NCBI RefSeq assembly: GCF_001580545.1
Contig: NZ_LRBG01000005.1
Location: forward strand, 248,001 to 312,000
Reading direction: 5' to 3'
Length of the DNA: 64,000 nucleotides
Source of the DNA: Paraburkholderia monticola
Lineage (GTDB): Bacteria > Pseudomonadota > Gammaproteobacteria > Burkholderiales > Burkholderiaceae
Shown: piece by piece, positions 1-7,929 of the stretch
Layout of the letters: the number at the start of each line of letters is the position of its first letter
Position numbering within the stretch: the first letter of the stretch is position 1
The notes under the pieces: model-generated
The model's database searches: none
What the model saw: the letters and a program-made list of their open reading frames with translations, nothing else
Told to the model about the DNA's origin: nothing
Position numbers and translations under genes: made by a program

Positions 1-589
1 CGGCAGCCGGCCCGCATCGCGCAAGCTGCAGGATCCGAAGCAACGCAAGATCGAGGATCTGCGCGCGATTCCGTGGGGCTTCTCGTGGGGTCAATGCCGG
101 CTGCTGCTGACGGGCTGGTACGGCTTCGGCAGCGCGGTCACCGAGCATCTGGACAGCGCGCCTTCCGACGCCGAACGCGCGCGTCGCCTCGCGCTGCTGA
201 AGAAGATGCACAAGAGCTGGCCGTTCTTTGCGAACCTGATGTCGAACATGGACATGGTCATCGCGAAGACCGACCTCGCGGTTGCCTCGCGTTATGCCGC
301 GCTCGTGACCGACAAGAAGCTGCGCAAGCACGTGTTCGAGCGCATCGTCGCGGAATGGGAGCGGACCTCGAAGGTGCTGTCGGAGATCACGGGCAAGAGC
401 GAGCGGCTCGCCGAGAATCCGCTGCTCGCGCGTTCGATCAAGAACCGCTTCCCGTATCTCGATCCGCTCAATCACCTGCAGGTCGAACTGCTCAAACGCT
501 ATCGTGCGGGCGACACGAATCAGCGCGTGCGGCGCGGCATTCATTTGAGCATCAACGGCATCGCGGCGGGGTTGCGCAATACCGGTTGA
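1..589 (+). CDS. ppc: Phosphoenolpyruvate carboxylase, C-terminal part
   Basis: The window opens inside this gene; reading from base 2 gives the last 195 or so residues. PEP carboxylase converts PEP and bicarbonate to oxaloacetate in the cytoplasm, refilling the TCA cycle. The segment [16 protein letters not shown] followed by GWYGFGSAV is the family's conserved C-terminal region, and the protein ends in RNTG, the near-invariant C-terminus of the enzyme. The 5' end is cut by the window edge, so the start and N-terminal catalytic residues cannot be assessed. A strong terminator follows at once, so this is the last gene of its transcript. Confidence 0.95.
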   Translation, partial: GSRPASRKLQDPKQRKIEDLRAIPWGFSWGQCRLLLTGWYGFGSAVTEHLDSAPSDAERARRLALLKKMHKSWPFFANLMSNMDMVIAKTDLAVASRYAALVTDKKLRKHVFERIVAEWERTSKVLSEITGKSERLAENPLLARSIKNRFPYLDPLNHLQVELLKRYRAGDTNQRVRRGIHLSINGIAAGLRNTG

Positions 590-612
590 GTTTGCAGCGC
601 GAACGAACCGAA

Positions 613-650
613 GCCGGGCGTGGCCGATCGAGGCCACGCCCGGCTTTTTT
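613..650 (+). terminator. Rho-independent terminator after ppc
   Basis: Perfect 13-bp inverted repeat (613-625 pairs with 632-644) around a 6-nt loop, followed by six T at 645-650. It lies 24 bp after the ppc stop codon and is a textbook intrinsic terminator. Confidence 0.92.
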
Positions 651-715
651 CATTGCGAGTCGCGATACGCCTGAGTGAAGGCTGGCAACACAACACCTAT
701 CGCGATGTCAGCCGC

Positions 716-743
716 TACAATAGAGCCCGCATGTACCAGTACA
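716..743 (+). promoter_or_regulatory. Candidate promoter and operator of the XRE regulator
   Basis: A TACAAT -10-like box lies at 716-721. It is followed by a short palindrome, TGTAC-CA-GTACA, at 732-743, about where transcription would start. No good -35 box is visible. The palindrome is placed as expected for an autoregulatory operator of the regulator that starts at 799. This is inference from position and symmetry only. Confidence 0.35.
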
Positions 744-798
744 AGTCGAGCAATTATTCTGGTATCTCCATTACCCCCCACCACGCGCAGCCGCTAGC

Positions 799-1611
799 AT
801 GACGACGCCGTCCTCCGCCGATCACCCGCCGCCGCTCGAGGCCACACCAGCCCGCGCGCTCGGCGACTTCATCCGCGCCCATCGCGAGCGGCTGTCGCCG
901 CAGGCGGTCGGTCTGCCGCCGGGGCCGCGCCGCCGCACGCCCGGTCTGCGGCGCGAGGAAGTCGCGCAGCTATGCGGTGTGAGCCCGACCTGGTACACGT
1001 GGATCGAGCAAGGCCGGCCCGTGTCCGCTTCCGCCGATGCGCTCGCGCGCATCGCGGTCGCGTTGCAGCTCTCGCGCGCGGAGCGCGCGTATCTGTTCGA
1101 ACTGGCCGCGCAGCGCGACCCCGCCGAGCCCGACCCCGCCGCCGCCGATGCGCCCGCCACGCTGCTGCAAACCGTGCAGCTGATCGACACGCCGGCCTAC
1201 GTGCTCGACCGGCAGTGGAATGCGCTCGCGTGGAACGCGCGCGCGGCCGATCTGTTCGTCGGCTGGCTCGACGGCGCGCACGACCGCAACCTGCTGCGCT
1301 ACACATTCACCGAGCCGGCCGCGCGCACGTTGATCGTCGATTGGGAAACGCGCGCGCGGCGGCTGGCCGCCGAGTTTCGCGCCGACTCGATCCGCCATCT
1401 GAACGATGCGCCGACGCGCGGGCTGATCGATGCGCTGTCCGCCGCGAGCGACGAGTTCGCGCGCTACTGGGCCTCGCAGGACGTCGGCGGGCGCGAGGGC
1501 GGCAGGCGCGAGTTCAACCATCCGCGCGATGGGCGCATCGTCTATGACCAGATCACGTTCAAGCCCGCGCATCGCGAGGATCTGAAGCTGGTGGTGCTGG
1601 TGCGCGAATAG
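799..1611 (+). CDS. XRE-family regulator with MmyB-like ligand-binding domain
   Basis: A 270-residue DNA-binding regulator. The N-terminal third (about residues 20-105) carries an XRE helix-turn-helix with the signature RTPGLRREEVAQLCGVS and TWYTWIEQGR, typical of the MmyB/helix-turn-helix type common in actinobacteria and Burkholderia. The rest (about 115-270) matches the PAS-like MmyB ligand-binding domain, including ALAWNARAADLF and NLLRYTF. Such proteins often control a neighbouring transporter or oxidoreductase, but here the neighbours are ppc and argH, both housekeeping. The target is unknown; a short palindrome upstream suggests autoregulation. Confidence 0.85.
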   Translation: MTTPSSADHPPPLEATPARALGDFIRAHRERLSPQAVGLPPGPRRRTPGLRREEVAQLCGVSPTWYTWIEQGRPVSASADALARIAVALQLSRAERAYLFELAAQRDPAEPDPAAADAPATLLQTVQLIDTPAYVLDRQWNALAWNARAADLFVGWLDGAHDRNLLRYTFTEPAARTLIVDWETRARRLAAEFRADSIRHLNDAPTRGLIDALSAASDEFARYWASQDVGGREGGRREFNHPRDGRIVYDQITFKPAHREDLKLVVLVRE

Positions 1612-1633
1612 GCGCGCGATGGGCGTTCGCGCC

Positions 1634-1660
1634 TTGAACGCGGTCGCCCAGTGTTAAAAT
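1634..1660 (+). promoter_or_regulatory. Probable sigma70 promoter of argH
   Basis: TTGAAC at 1634-1639 and TAAAAT at 1655-1660 with a slightly short spacer of 15 nt, about 90 bp before the argH start. The same TAAAAT -10 form recurs before metG and the DUF3460 gene in this window. Confidence 0.5.
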
Positions 1661-1752
1661 CGCAGTCTTTCTTCGCCGCGGCGGCGCGCTTGCACGGCAT
1701 GTGCACGCGCGTTGCCAGCCTCTTCACCGCTCGCTTTTAACCGCCCAACACC

Positions 1753-3159
1753 ATGACGTCCCAACTGCACAAAAAAGGCGAAGCCTGGTCGGCTCGCTTC
1801 TCGGAGCCGATGTCGGAGCTCGTCAAACGCTACACGTCGTCGGTTTTCTTCGACAAGCGTCTGGCGTTCGTCGACATCGAAGGGTCGCTCGCGCACGCGT
1901 CGATGCTCGCCGCGCAGAAGATCATTTCCGCCGACGACCTCGCCGCGATCCAGCGCGGCATGGCGCAGATCAAGGGTGAAATCGAGCGCGGCGAGTTCGA
2001 ATGGCAGCTCGATCTCGAAGACGTGCACCTGAACATCGAAGCCCGCCTGACCGCGCTGATCGGCGACGCGGGCAAGCGCCTGCACACCGGCCGCTCGCGC
2101 AACGACCAGGTCGCGACCGACATCCGCCTGTGGCTGCGCGGCGAGATCGACCGCATCGGCGGGCTGCTCACCGAGCTGCGCGTGGCGCTCGTCGACATCG
2201 CGGAGAAGAACGCCGCGACCATCATGCCGGGCTTCACGCACCTGCAGGTCGCGCAGCCGGTTACGTTCGGCCACCATCTGCTCGCGTACGTCGAAATGTT
2301 CTCGCGCGATGCCGAGCGCATGATCGACTGCCGCAAGCGCGTGAACCGTCTGCCGCTCGGCGCGGCGGCGCTGGCCGGCACCAGCTATCCGATCGACCGT
2401 CACGCGGTGGCGAAGACGCTCGGCTTCGACGGCATCTGCGCGAACTCGCTCGATGCAGTCTCCGACCGTGACTTCGCGATCGAATTCACGGCCGCTGCCG
2501 CGCTCGTGATGACGCACGTGTCGCGCTTCTCCGAAGAGCTCGTGCTGTGGATGAGCCCGCGCGTCGGCTTCATCGATCTGGCCGACCGTTTCTGCACCGG
2601 CTCGTCGATCATGCCGCAGAAGAAGAACCCGGACGTGCCCGAGCTTGCGCGCGGCAAGACCGGCCGCGTGAACGGTCATCTGATGGCGCTGCTCACGCTG
2701 ATGAAAGGCCAGCCGCTCGCCTACAACAAGGACAACCAGGAAGACAAGGAGCCGCTGTTCGACACCGTCGATACGGTCGCCGACACGCTGCGCATCTTCG
2801 CTGAAATGGTCGCCGGCATCACGGTCAAGCCGCAGGCGATGCGCGACGCCGCGCTGCAAGGCTTCTCGACCGCAACGGATCTCGCCGACTATCTCGTCAA
2901 GCGCGGCCTGCCGTTCCGCGACGCGCACGAAGCGGTCGCGCTCGCGGTGCGCGTGTGCGCCGACCGCGGCTGCGATCTCGCGGACCTCACGCTCGACGAA
3001 ATGCGCAACGAGTTGCCGAACGTCGCGCATCTGATTGGCGACGACGTGTTCTCGTATCTGACGCTGGAAGGTTCGGTGGCCAGCCGCAATCATCCGGGCG
3101 GCACCGCGCCCGAGCAGGTGCTGGCCGCGGTGAAGGCGGCGCGCGCGGCGTTGCAGTGA
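1753..3159 (+). CDS. argH: Argininosuccinate lyase
   Basis: A 468-residue cytoplasmic enzyme that splits argininosuccinate into arginine and fumarate, the last step of arginine biosynthesis. The fumarase/aspartase superfamily signature [12 protein letters not shown] is present and holds the mobile catalytic serine loop. [13 protein letters not shown] and the TH of [10 protein letters not shown] are also canonical. Length matches the family (about 460). The start at [12 protein letters not shown] agrees with other betaproteobacterial ArgH proteins. It appears to be transcribed alone, with its own promoter and terminator. Confidence 0.97.
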   Translation: MTSQLHKKGEAWSARFSEPMSELVKRYTSSVFFDKRLAFVDIEGSLAHASMLAAQKIISADDLAAIQRGMAQIKGEIERGEFEWQLDLEDVHLNIEARLTALIGDAGKRLHTGRSRNDQVATDIRLWLRGEIDRIGGLLTELRVALVDIAEKNAATIMPGFTHLQVAQPVTFGHHLLAYVEMFSRDAERMIDCRKRVNRLPLGAAALAGTSYPIDRHAVAKTLGFDGICANSLDAVSDRDFAIEFTAAAALVMTHVSRFSEELVLWMSPRVGFIDLADRFCTGSSIMPQKKNPDVPELARGKTGRVNGHLMALLTLMKGQPLAYNKDNQEDKEPLFDTVDTVADTLRIFAEMVAGITVKPQAMRDAALQGFSTATDLADYLVKRGLPFRDAHEAVALAVRVCADRGCDLADLTLDEMRNELPNVAHLIGDDVFSYLTLEGSVASRNHPGGTAPEQVLAAVKAARAALQ

Positions 3160-3229
3160 TCGACGCCTGGGCAGCGCTGCGAGCCCAGGCCTGCAGCGTT
3201 GCTGGTTGAACCGATATCGCTATCGAAGA

Positions 3230-3260
3230 GGCGGACCCGTTTGGCGGGTTCGCCTTTTTT
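3230..3260 (+). terminator. Intrinsic terminator after argH
   Basis: Inverted repeat GGCGGACCCG (3230-3239) / CGGGTTCGCC (3245-3254) with one internal mismatch and a 5-nt loop, then six T. It closes the argH transcript. Confidence 0.85.
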
Positions 3261-3524
3261 ATTGCCGCTCGTGAACGCGAATTGAAGGCAAAAGAAAGCC
3301 CGCCATAAGCGGGCTCAAAAGACTTCCACCGATGCCTCATGAAGAGGCCATCAGAGTGTAGGCGGGTTTCGCCCGCCGACCAATTCGCGCATATTTCCGG
3401 CCATTACATCGGCAAGCAACGCGCGTCCTTGATACTCGCAGCGACACCCAGAGGGCTAACGCGAATTGAATCCTGGCGGTTTTTGACTACCATTCAGTCA
3501 CGCTCTCTTCGTGGTCCGTCGACG
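3261..3524. other. Intergenic region between argH and the TonB-domain lipoprotein
   Basis: No convincing gene. A short perfect hairpin (AGCCCGC at 3297-3303 with GCGGGCT at 3309-3315) is followed, on the minus strand, by a T-rich run. An open frame continues upstream of 3525, but its sequence does not look like a protein N-terminus and it ends the lipoprotein signal peptide at an unlikely depth. I see no clear promoter. Confidence 0.4.
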
Positions 3525-4034
3525 ATGTTCTCTCGCACTCTTTATCCTCCGCGCGCGAGTTCGTCGCGCGTGCTGCGGCTGTTGCTCATCACGCTCGGTG
3601 TCTCCGCCGTGGCTGGTTGCACGATCACGACACTGACGCCGCACGAAACCGTCAAGACACCGGTGGCCGCGATCAACAGCGCGTCGCTCGATCAATATCG
3701 CGACGCGGTGGCACGACGGATCGTCGAACGCAATCCGTCGTATGTGCTGCAGGGCAAGCCGCAGCCGATGCTGCGCTCGCTCGTGGTGGTGTCGTTCACG
3801 GTCGATCGCTATGGACACATCGTCCAGTCGTCGGTGTATCGCACGAACGGCGACGACGAAGCCGAGAGCACCGCGCTCGCGACGCTGCGCCGCTCAGCGC
3901 CGCTGCCGGAACCGCCCGGCAAGCTGCTGAACGGCCGCGGCCAGCTCGAGCTGTTCGAAGACTGGCTGTTCAACGACAACGGCAAATTCCAGCTTCGCGA
4001 GCTCGCCTCGCCGCAAGCGGAAACGTACGACTGA
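3525..4034 (+). CDS. TonB C-terminal-domain lipoprotein
   Basis: Predicted 169 residues from the ATG at 3525. A basic start is followed by a hydrophobic stretch and a lipobox ending VAGC, so a lipoprotein signal peptide is likely. The rest resembles the TonB/TolA C-terminal fold: LRSLVVVSFTVDRYGHIVQSSV, then a paired-residue region and LPEPPGKLL, as in 'energy transducer TonB family' proteins. It lacks the proline-rich spacer and the membrane anchor of true TonB, so a role in energy coupling is not shown. I chose this start because longer versions would bury the signal peptide. Confidence 0.7.
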   Translation: MFSRTLYPPRASSSRVLRLLLITLGVSAVAGCTITTLTPHETVKTPVAAINSASLDQYRDAVARRIVERNPSYVLQGKPQPMLRSLVVVSFTVDRYGHIVQSSVYRTNGDDEAESTALATLRRSAPLPEPPGKLLNGRGQLELFEDWLFNDNGKFQLRELASPQAETYD

Positions 4035-4158
4035 GCGCGGATGGTGCGCGCAATCACACGCACCATCGCGGGTCTCACCACACGCGTTGGCCTCGCTTCA
4101 CTGCGCCGGGCCATCGTGCTCGACGCTCCCTTCGTTGCCACACGAGCTGATGCCGCCA

Positions 4159-4188
4159 TTGCTGGGCAATGAGCGCGCTCGCTATAAT
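4159..4188 (+). promoter_or_regulatory. Candidate promoter of the MFS transporter, with a long leader
   Basis: TTGCTG at 4159-4164 and a perfect TATAAT at 4183-4188, spacer 18 nt. Transcription from here would leave a leader of about 200 nt before the start codon at 4398. The leader is very GC-rich with several GCGGCGC-type inverted repeats but matches no riboswitch I recognise. The rest of the gap from 4035 holds only an imperfect inverted repeat (GATGGTGCG...CGCACCATC) just after the previous gene, without a T run. Confidence 0.5.
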
Positions 4189-4397
4189 TTTCCGATTCCC
4201 CGCGCCGGAGCCTTCCGGCATGGCTCACGCCGTCCGCACACCCGCGGCGCGGCGCATGAGCCAACCGCAGTGCCGCGGCGCCACCCGCGCGGCGCCCAAA
4301 ACCTATACCTCAACGAGGAAGCCGCGCTCGCGCGCCGCCGCTTGTCTGCGAAGCACGGCGCGGCGCCCCGCGGCCTCACGACAATTGGAGACCCTGC

Positions 4398-5705
4398 ATG
4401 TCCACTTCGCCGATTTCCGCGGCTCAGCCCGCAAGCGGGCAAAACAGTAGCGCGCGGATCATCTTCGCGAGCTTCATCGGCACCGCGATCGAGTTCTACG
4501 ATTTCTATGTCTACGCGACCGCCGCGGCGCTCGTGATCGGACCGGTATTCTTCCCGCATGGCTCGGCCACCGCGCAGGCGCTGTCGGCGTTCGTCACGTT
4601 CGGCATCGCGTTCGTCGCGCGACCGATCGGCTCGTTCCTGTTCGGCCACTTCGGCGATCGCATCGGCCGTAAATCGACGCTGGTCGCCTCGCTGCTCGTG
4701 ATGGGTCTGTCGACCACGCTGATCGGTTTCGTGCCGGGCTACGACGCGATCGGCAGCCTCGCGCCGATCCTGCTGTGCGTGCTGCGCTTCGGCCAAGGTA
4801 TCGGCCTCGGCGGCGAATGGGGCGGCGCCGCGCTGCTCGCCACCGAAAACGCGCCGGCCGGCAAACGCGGCTGGTTCGGCATGTTTCCGCAGCTCGGGCC
4901 GTCGATCGGCTTTCTCGCATCCAACGGCCTGTTCTTCGCGCTCTCCCTGTCGCTGTCCGACGAGCAGTTCCGCAGCTGGGGATGGCGCGTGCCGTTCGTC
5001 GTCAGCTCGGTGCTGGTCGCGCTCGGCCTCTACGTGCGGCTGAAGATTGCCGAGACGCCGGCGTTCCAGGCGGCGATCGAACGCAAGGAACGCGTGCGCG
5101 TGCCGATCGCGACGCTGTTCTCGCAGCACTGGGTGCCGACCGTGCTCGGCGCACTCGCGATGGTGGTCTGCTACACGCTGTTCTACAACGCGACGACGTT
5201 CTCGCTGTCGTACGGCGTCGGGTCACTGCATATTCCGCGGCAGACGTTCCTTGGCCTGCTGTGCGTCGCAGTCGTGTTCATGGCGCTCGCCACCCCGCTG
5301 TCGGCCCGTGCGAGCGACCGCTTCGGGCGCAAGCCGGTGCTGATCGTCGGCATCATCGCGGCGATCCTGTCGGGCTTCACGATGGCACCGCTGCTCGGTA
5401 GCGGCGAGCCGATGCTCGTGCTGCTGTTCCTCGTGATCCAGCTGTTCCTGATGGGCGTGACCTTCGCGCCGATGGGCGCGCTGCTGCCGGAGCTGTTTCC
5501 GACCAACGTGCGCTATACGGGTGCCGGTGTCGCGTACAACCTGGGCGGGATTCTCGGTGCGTCGGTCGCGCCGTACATCGCGCAAGTGCTCGCCGCCCAC
5601 GGCGGGCTGCCGTGGGTCGGCGCCTATGTGTCGGTCGCGGCGGCCGTGAGCCTGTTCGGTGTGCTGTGCATGCGCGAAACGCGCGATGAAACACTGATGA
5701 AGTGA
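4398..5705 (+). CDS. MFS metabolite:H+ symporter (ShiA/ProP-like)
   Basis: A 435-residue inner-membrane transporter with the pattern of twelve membrane helices. The opening FASFIGTAIEFYDFYVY, the loop 2-3 motif GHFGDRIGRKSTL and RFGQGIGLGGEWGGAALLA in helix 4 are diagnostic of the metabolite:H+ symporter family, which includes ShiA, ProP, KgtP and citrate carriers. The motif repeats in the second half as SDRFGRKPVLI. The substrate cannot be read from sequence; a small organic acid or betaine is likely for the family. A GGAG ribosome-binding site lies 7 nt before the ATG. Confidence 0.88.
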   Translation: MSTSPISAAQPASGQNSSARIIFASFIGTAIEFYDFYVYATAAALVIGPVFFPHGSATAQALSAFVTFGIAFVARPIGSFLFGHFGDRIGRKSTLVASLLVMGLSTTLIGFVPGYDAIGSLAPILLCVLRFGQGIGLGGEWGGAALLATENAPAGKRGWFGMFPQLGPSIGFLASNGLFFALSLSLSDEQFRSWGWRVPFVVSSVLVALGLYVRLKIAETPAFQAAIERKERVRVPIATLFSQHWVPTVLGALAMVVCYTLFYNATTFSLSYGVGSLHIPRQTFLGLLCVAVVFMALATPLSARASDRFGRKPVLIVGIIAAILSGFTMAPLLGSGEPMLVLLFLVIQLFLMGVTFAPMGALLPELFPTNVRYTGAGVAYNLGGILGASVAPYIAQVLAAHGGLPWVGAYVSVAAAVSLFGVLCMRETRDETLMK

Positions 5706-5741
5706 TGCTGAAGTGATGCCGAAGTGATGCCGAAGTGATGC
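5702..5741 (+). repeat. 11-bp tandem repeat over the MFS stop codon
   Basis: Three full units of GTGATGCYGAA plus a partial fourth, starting one base before the TGA stop of the MFS gene. Because 11 is not a multiple of three, a change in copy number would alter the sequence after the stop but not the protein. It leads directly into the terminator stem. Confidence 0.8.
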
Positions 5742-5746
5742 AAGAC

Positions 5747-5776
5747 GCATCGGCGGAAAAACGCTTCCGCCGATGC
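5747..5776 (+). terminator. Hairpin terminator after the MFS gene
   Basis: Perfect 12-bp inverted repeat (5747-5758 with 5765-5776) and a 6-nt loop. There is no immediate T run, but a second small stem (5792-5795 with 5801-5804) ends in CTTTTT at 5806-5811, so termination may occur in two steps. Confidence 0.65.
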
Positions 5777-5860
5777 GCATTGGGTAAATCCCCCGTCTTG
5801 CGGGTCTTTTTGACTTGCCTATACTCCCTGCATAACCCTATAAAAAGCAGGGAGAATCGT

Positions 5861-6040
5861 ATGAACGTCCATCTTCACAATGCCGATATCGTCATGATCA
5901 TCGCGCTGGCCTTGCTCGGCTCGCTGCTGCTCGCACTGCGCTTCCGTCCGGCGACGTGGAAAGGCATCGTAGTCGAGGCGCTGGCCGCGAACGCCGCCGC
6001 GATTGCCGCAGTGGTCGCGTTCGAAATGCTGCTCGCTTGA
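5861..6040 (+). CDS. Small hypothetical inner-membrane protein
   Basis: 59 residues with two hydrophobic segments: about 9-27 (IVMIIALALLGSLLLAL) and about 38-57 (LAANAAAIAAVVAFEMLL), separated by a basic loop RFRPATWKG. A good ribosome-binding site, GGGAG, sits at 5850-5854, and a TATACT -10-like box lies at 5820-5825. The frame stays open further upstream through the preceding terminator, so the internal ATG with the ribosome-binding site is preferred. I do not recognise the family; function unknown. Confidence 0.65.
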   Translation: MNVHLHNADIVMIIALALLGSLLLALRFRPATWKGIVVEALAANAAAIAAVVAFEMLLA

Positions 6041-6061
6041 GGCCAACGGTCCGGTCCCAGC

Positions 6062-6190
6062 TTAGCGGTAGTAGCCGTGATGATAGTAGCCGCCGCCGTA
6101 GTAGTAGCCCGGCGCCGGCGCGATGACGCAGCCGCCGAGTGCCGATGCGAGCAGCGTGCCGGCCACGAGAGTCAGGATCAAGCGTTTCAT
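6062..6190 (-). CDS. Small Gly/Tyr/His-rich lipoprotein
   Basis: 42 residues. MKRLILTLVAGTLLASALGGC is an unambiguous lipoprotein signal ending in a lipobox, leaving a mature peptide of about 22 residues rich in Gly, Tyr and His (PGYYYGGGYYHHGYYR). A GGAG motif precedes the ATG at suitable distance. Similar tiny lipoproteins are common in Burkholderia but have no assigned function. The His/Tyr tail could bind metal or cell-wall material, which is speculation. A second, comparable peptide occurs at 9363-9473. Confidence 0.7.
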   Translation of the reverse strand: MKRLILTLVAGTLLASALGGCVIAPAPGYYYGGGYYHHGYYR

Positions 6191-6712
6191 GTTGTTCTCC
6201 ATCGAGTCAGGTTGATTCGAGCGCAAATCCCGAATGACCCGATTGAACACGATGCGCCCCGCGTCGAACGTTGCCATTTGTAAGAGAAGATCACTGAGCC
6301 GTTACACGATCGAGGCTCTCGATCGAGCGGTTTGCCTGACGCGCGCCGCTCCCGCCGAATCGCATCAACATGATGGAAAACAGCGCCTATACTCCGTTGA
6401 ACGTACTGTCGCGATAGAAGCCTTGCTGGCCGCCTCGGCGCCGACGCAATCGCGCGGATTCAAGCACCCCGCGCGAGCATCGACGCGCCGCGTCCCACCG
6501 GCCTGCGCACGGTGCCGTGCGCGCATCGGACGCCCCAGCGTCCAACGAAAAGCGACAGTTTTAACAGACGTGTAATTGATTCCGCTTCGCCCGCTGTTCC
6601 CCGACACGGGCGTTCTATGAGGCGCGACGATGCAGGCGCCGCCCGCAAGGGCGGACTGCGCGTCGCGCCTCTTTTCTTTGACGCAAACGATTGCGCGATC
6701 GCGCGAAGGAAG
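6191..6712. other. 522-bp intergenic region without a credible gene
   Basis: It lies between the small lipoprotein and the end of waaC. Open frames here have arginine-rich, low-information products and no ribosome-binding sites, so I reject them. The only clear structure is the stem-loop at 6620-6670. The region should also hold the lipoprotein's promoter (minus strand), which I cannot place with confidence. Confidence 0.5.
6620..6676 (+). terminator. Branched stem-loop with T-rich tail
   Basis: An outer 10-bp stem (AGGCGCGACG 6620-6629 with 6661-6670) encloses an inner 6-bp stem (6639-6644 with 6649-6654) capped by a GCAA tetraloop, followed by CTTTTCTTT-like sequence. It is 43 bp downstream of the waaC stop on the other strand and may stop transcripts from either side; the T run favours the plus strand. 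Confidence 0.5.
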
Positions 6713-7714
6713 TCAGGCGGCGGACTGGTCCTGCATCGCGGGTACAGGCTTGCTCGCCTGCACGTACTCGATCGCTTCGAGCGCCGCGCTGACGGACGGC
6801 ACGGACCGCCCGTCGCCGATCGAGGTCGAACGATTCGGCGCTTCGACGCCGCAATGCGAGGGCGACGTCGCGACGAAGATCATCACCGTGCGCTTCTGTA
6901 GCGCATGCGCGAGGTGCACGAAGCCCGTATCGGTACCGACCACGAGCGTGCAGTTGTCGATCATCTGCGCGACTTCGGTCACGCTCATTGGCGGCAGCAC
7001 GCTCGCGCCCGGCACCTGCGCGGCGATCCGCTCGGCCGCGGCCTGCTCACCAGCCGACCCCCACGGCAGCACCACGTGGAAACCACGCTCGCTCAGCTCG
7101 CGCCCGACCGCCACCCAGTGCGTGAGCGGCCATTTCTTGTCGTCTTTGGAGGTGGCATGAAAGAACGCCGCGACAGGCGCGCTCCGCGCCGCGAACGGCT
7201 GCGTGACGGGCGCGGGCAACCGCAGGTTGTAGACGGGCGGGCCGTCCACTTGATAGCCGAGCGCCTCGCCGGCGCTGATGCGCATGCCGTGCCAGGCATT
7301 GCCTTGCGGACGTGGGCCGAAACGTCCGGTGTAGGCGAACGCGGCGCCGCGCTCGCCGAGGTCCTGCGATTGATAGCCGATACGCCGCGACGAGCGCGCG
7401 AGAAAGGCGATGATCGCGCTCTTGTAGACGCCGTGAATGTCGACGATATAGTCGTAGCGATACGCGCGCAGCTCGGCGATCGATGCCCAGATCGCCTTCA
7501 GGTCACGCCAGCGGCGCGCCTTCTTGAAGCGGCGCAGCGGCGCGCACAGCACGCGATCGACCCCCATGCTCCAGTGCAGGAGTTCCGCAAATGCTTCGTC
7601 CGCCGCCCAATCCACCTGAACGCCGGGAAATGCGCGCTTGATATCGGCGACCACTGGCAACGCCTGCACGATATCGCCTAGTGAAGTGACCTTGACGATA
7701 AGGATTCGCTTCAT
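6713..7714 (-). CDS. waaC: Lipopolysaccharide heptosyltransferase I
   Basis: A 333-residue GT9-family glycosyltransferase that adds the first L-glycero-D-manno-heptose to Kdo on lipid A, at the cytoplasmic face of the inner membrane. Family features are the start MKRILIVKVTSLGDIVQALP, the DIHGVYKSAI segment, and C-terminal NCTLVVGTDTGFVHLAHAL, which holds the nucleotide-sugar-binding aspartate and histidine. The length fits WaaC. It is divergent from the ClC gene, with about 215 bp between starts, and is not next to other core-LPS genes in this window. Confidence 0.9.
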   Translation of the reverse strand: MKRILIVKVTSLGDIVQALPVVADIKRAFPGVQVDWAADEAFAELLHWSMGVDRVLCAPLRRFKKARRWRDLKAIWASIAELRAYRYDYIVDIHGVYKSAIIAFLARSSRRIGYQSQDLGERGAAFAYTGRFGPRPQGNAWHGMRISAGEALGYQVDGPPVYNLRLPAPVTQPFAARSAPVAAFFHATSKDDKKWPLTHWVAVGRELSERGFHVVLPWGSAGEQAAAERIAAQVPGASVLPPMSVTEVAQMIDNCTLVVGTDTGFVHLAHALQKRTVMIFVATSPSHCGVEAPNRSTSIGDGRSVPSVSAALEAIEYVQASKPVPAMQDQSAA

Positions 7715-7929
7715 TGAGGGTCTGTTCTTGGTTCGAAGGTGAACTCATTTTAGCTGACAGTTTTACCGATCCAAGTCGAATGGGCGCCGCGCGCGGCTCG
7801 GTTCGCAATACGGCGCGTTACAGCGCATCGTCGCGCCCACCTGATCCACCTCATCATTTCAAAATACTTTCACTCGTTTTTCCCTGCGCCTCGCGTCTTA
7901 TACTGAACGTTTTGCGCTCAATCCGCCTC

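Noticed and set aside
6234..6575. 113-residue open frame on the plus strand
   Set aside because: Arginine-rich product without a start signal, in a region with no other sign of coding.
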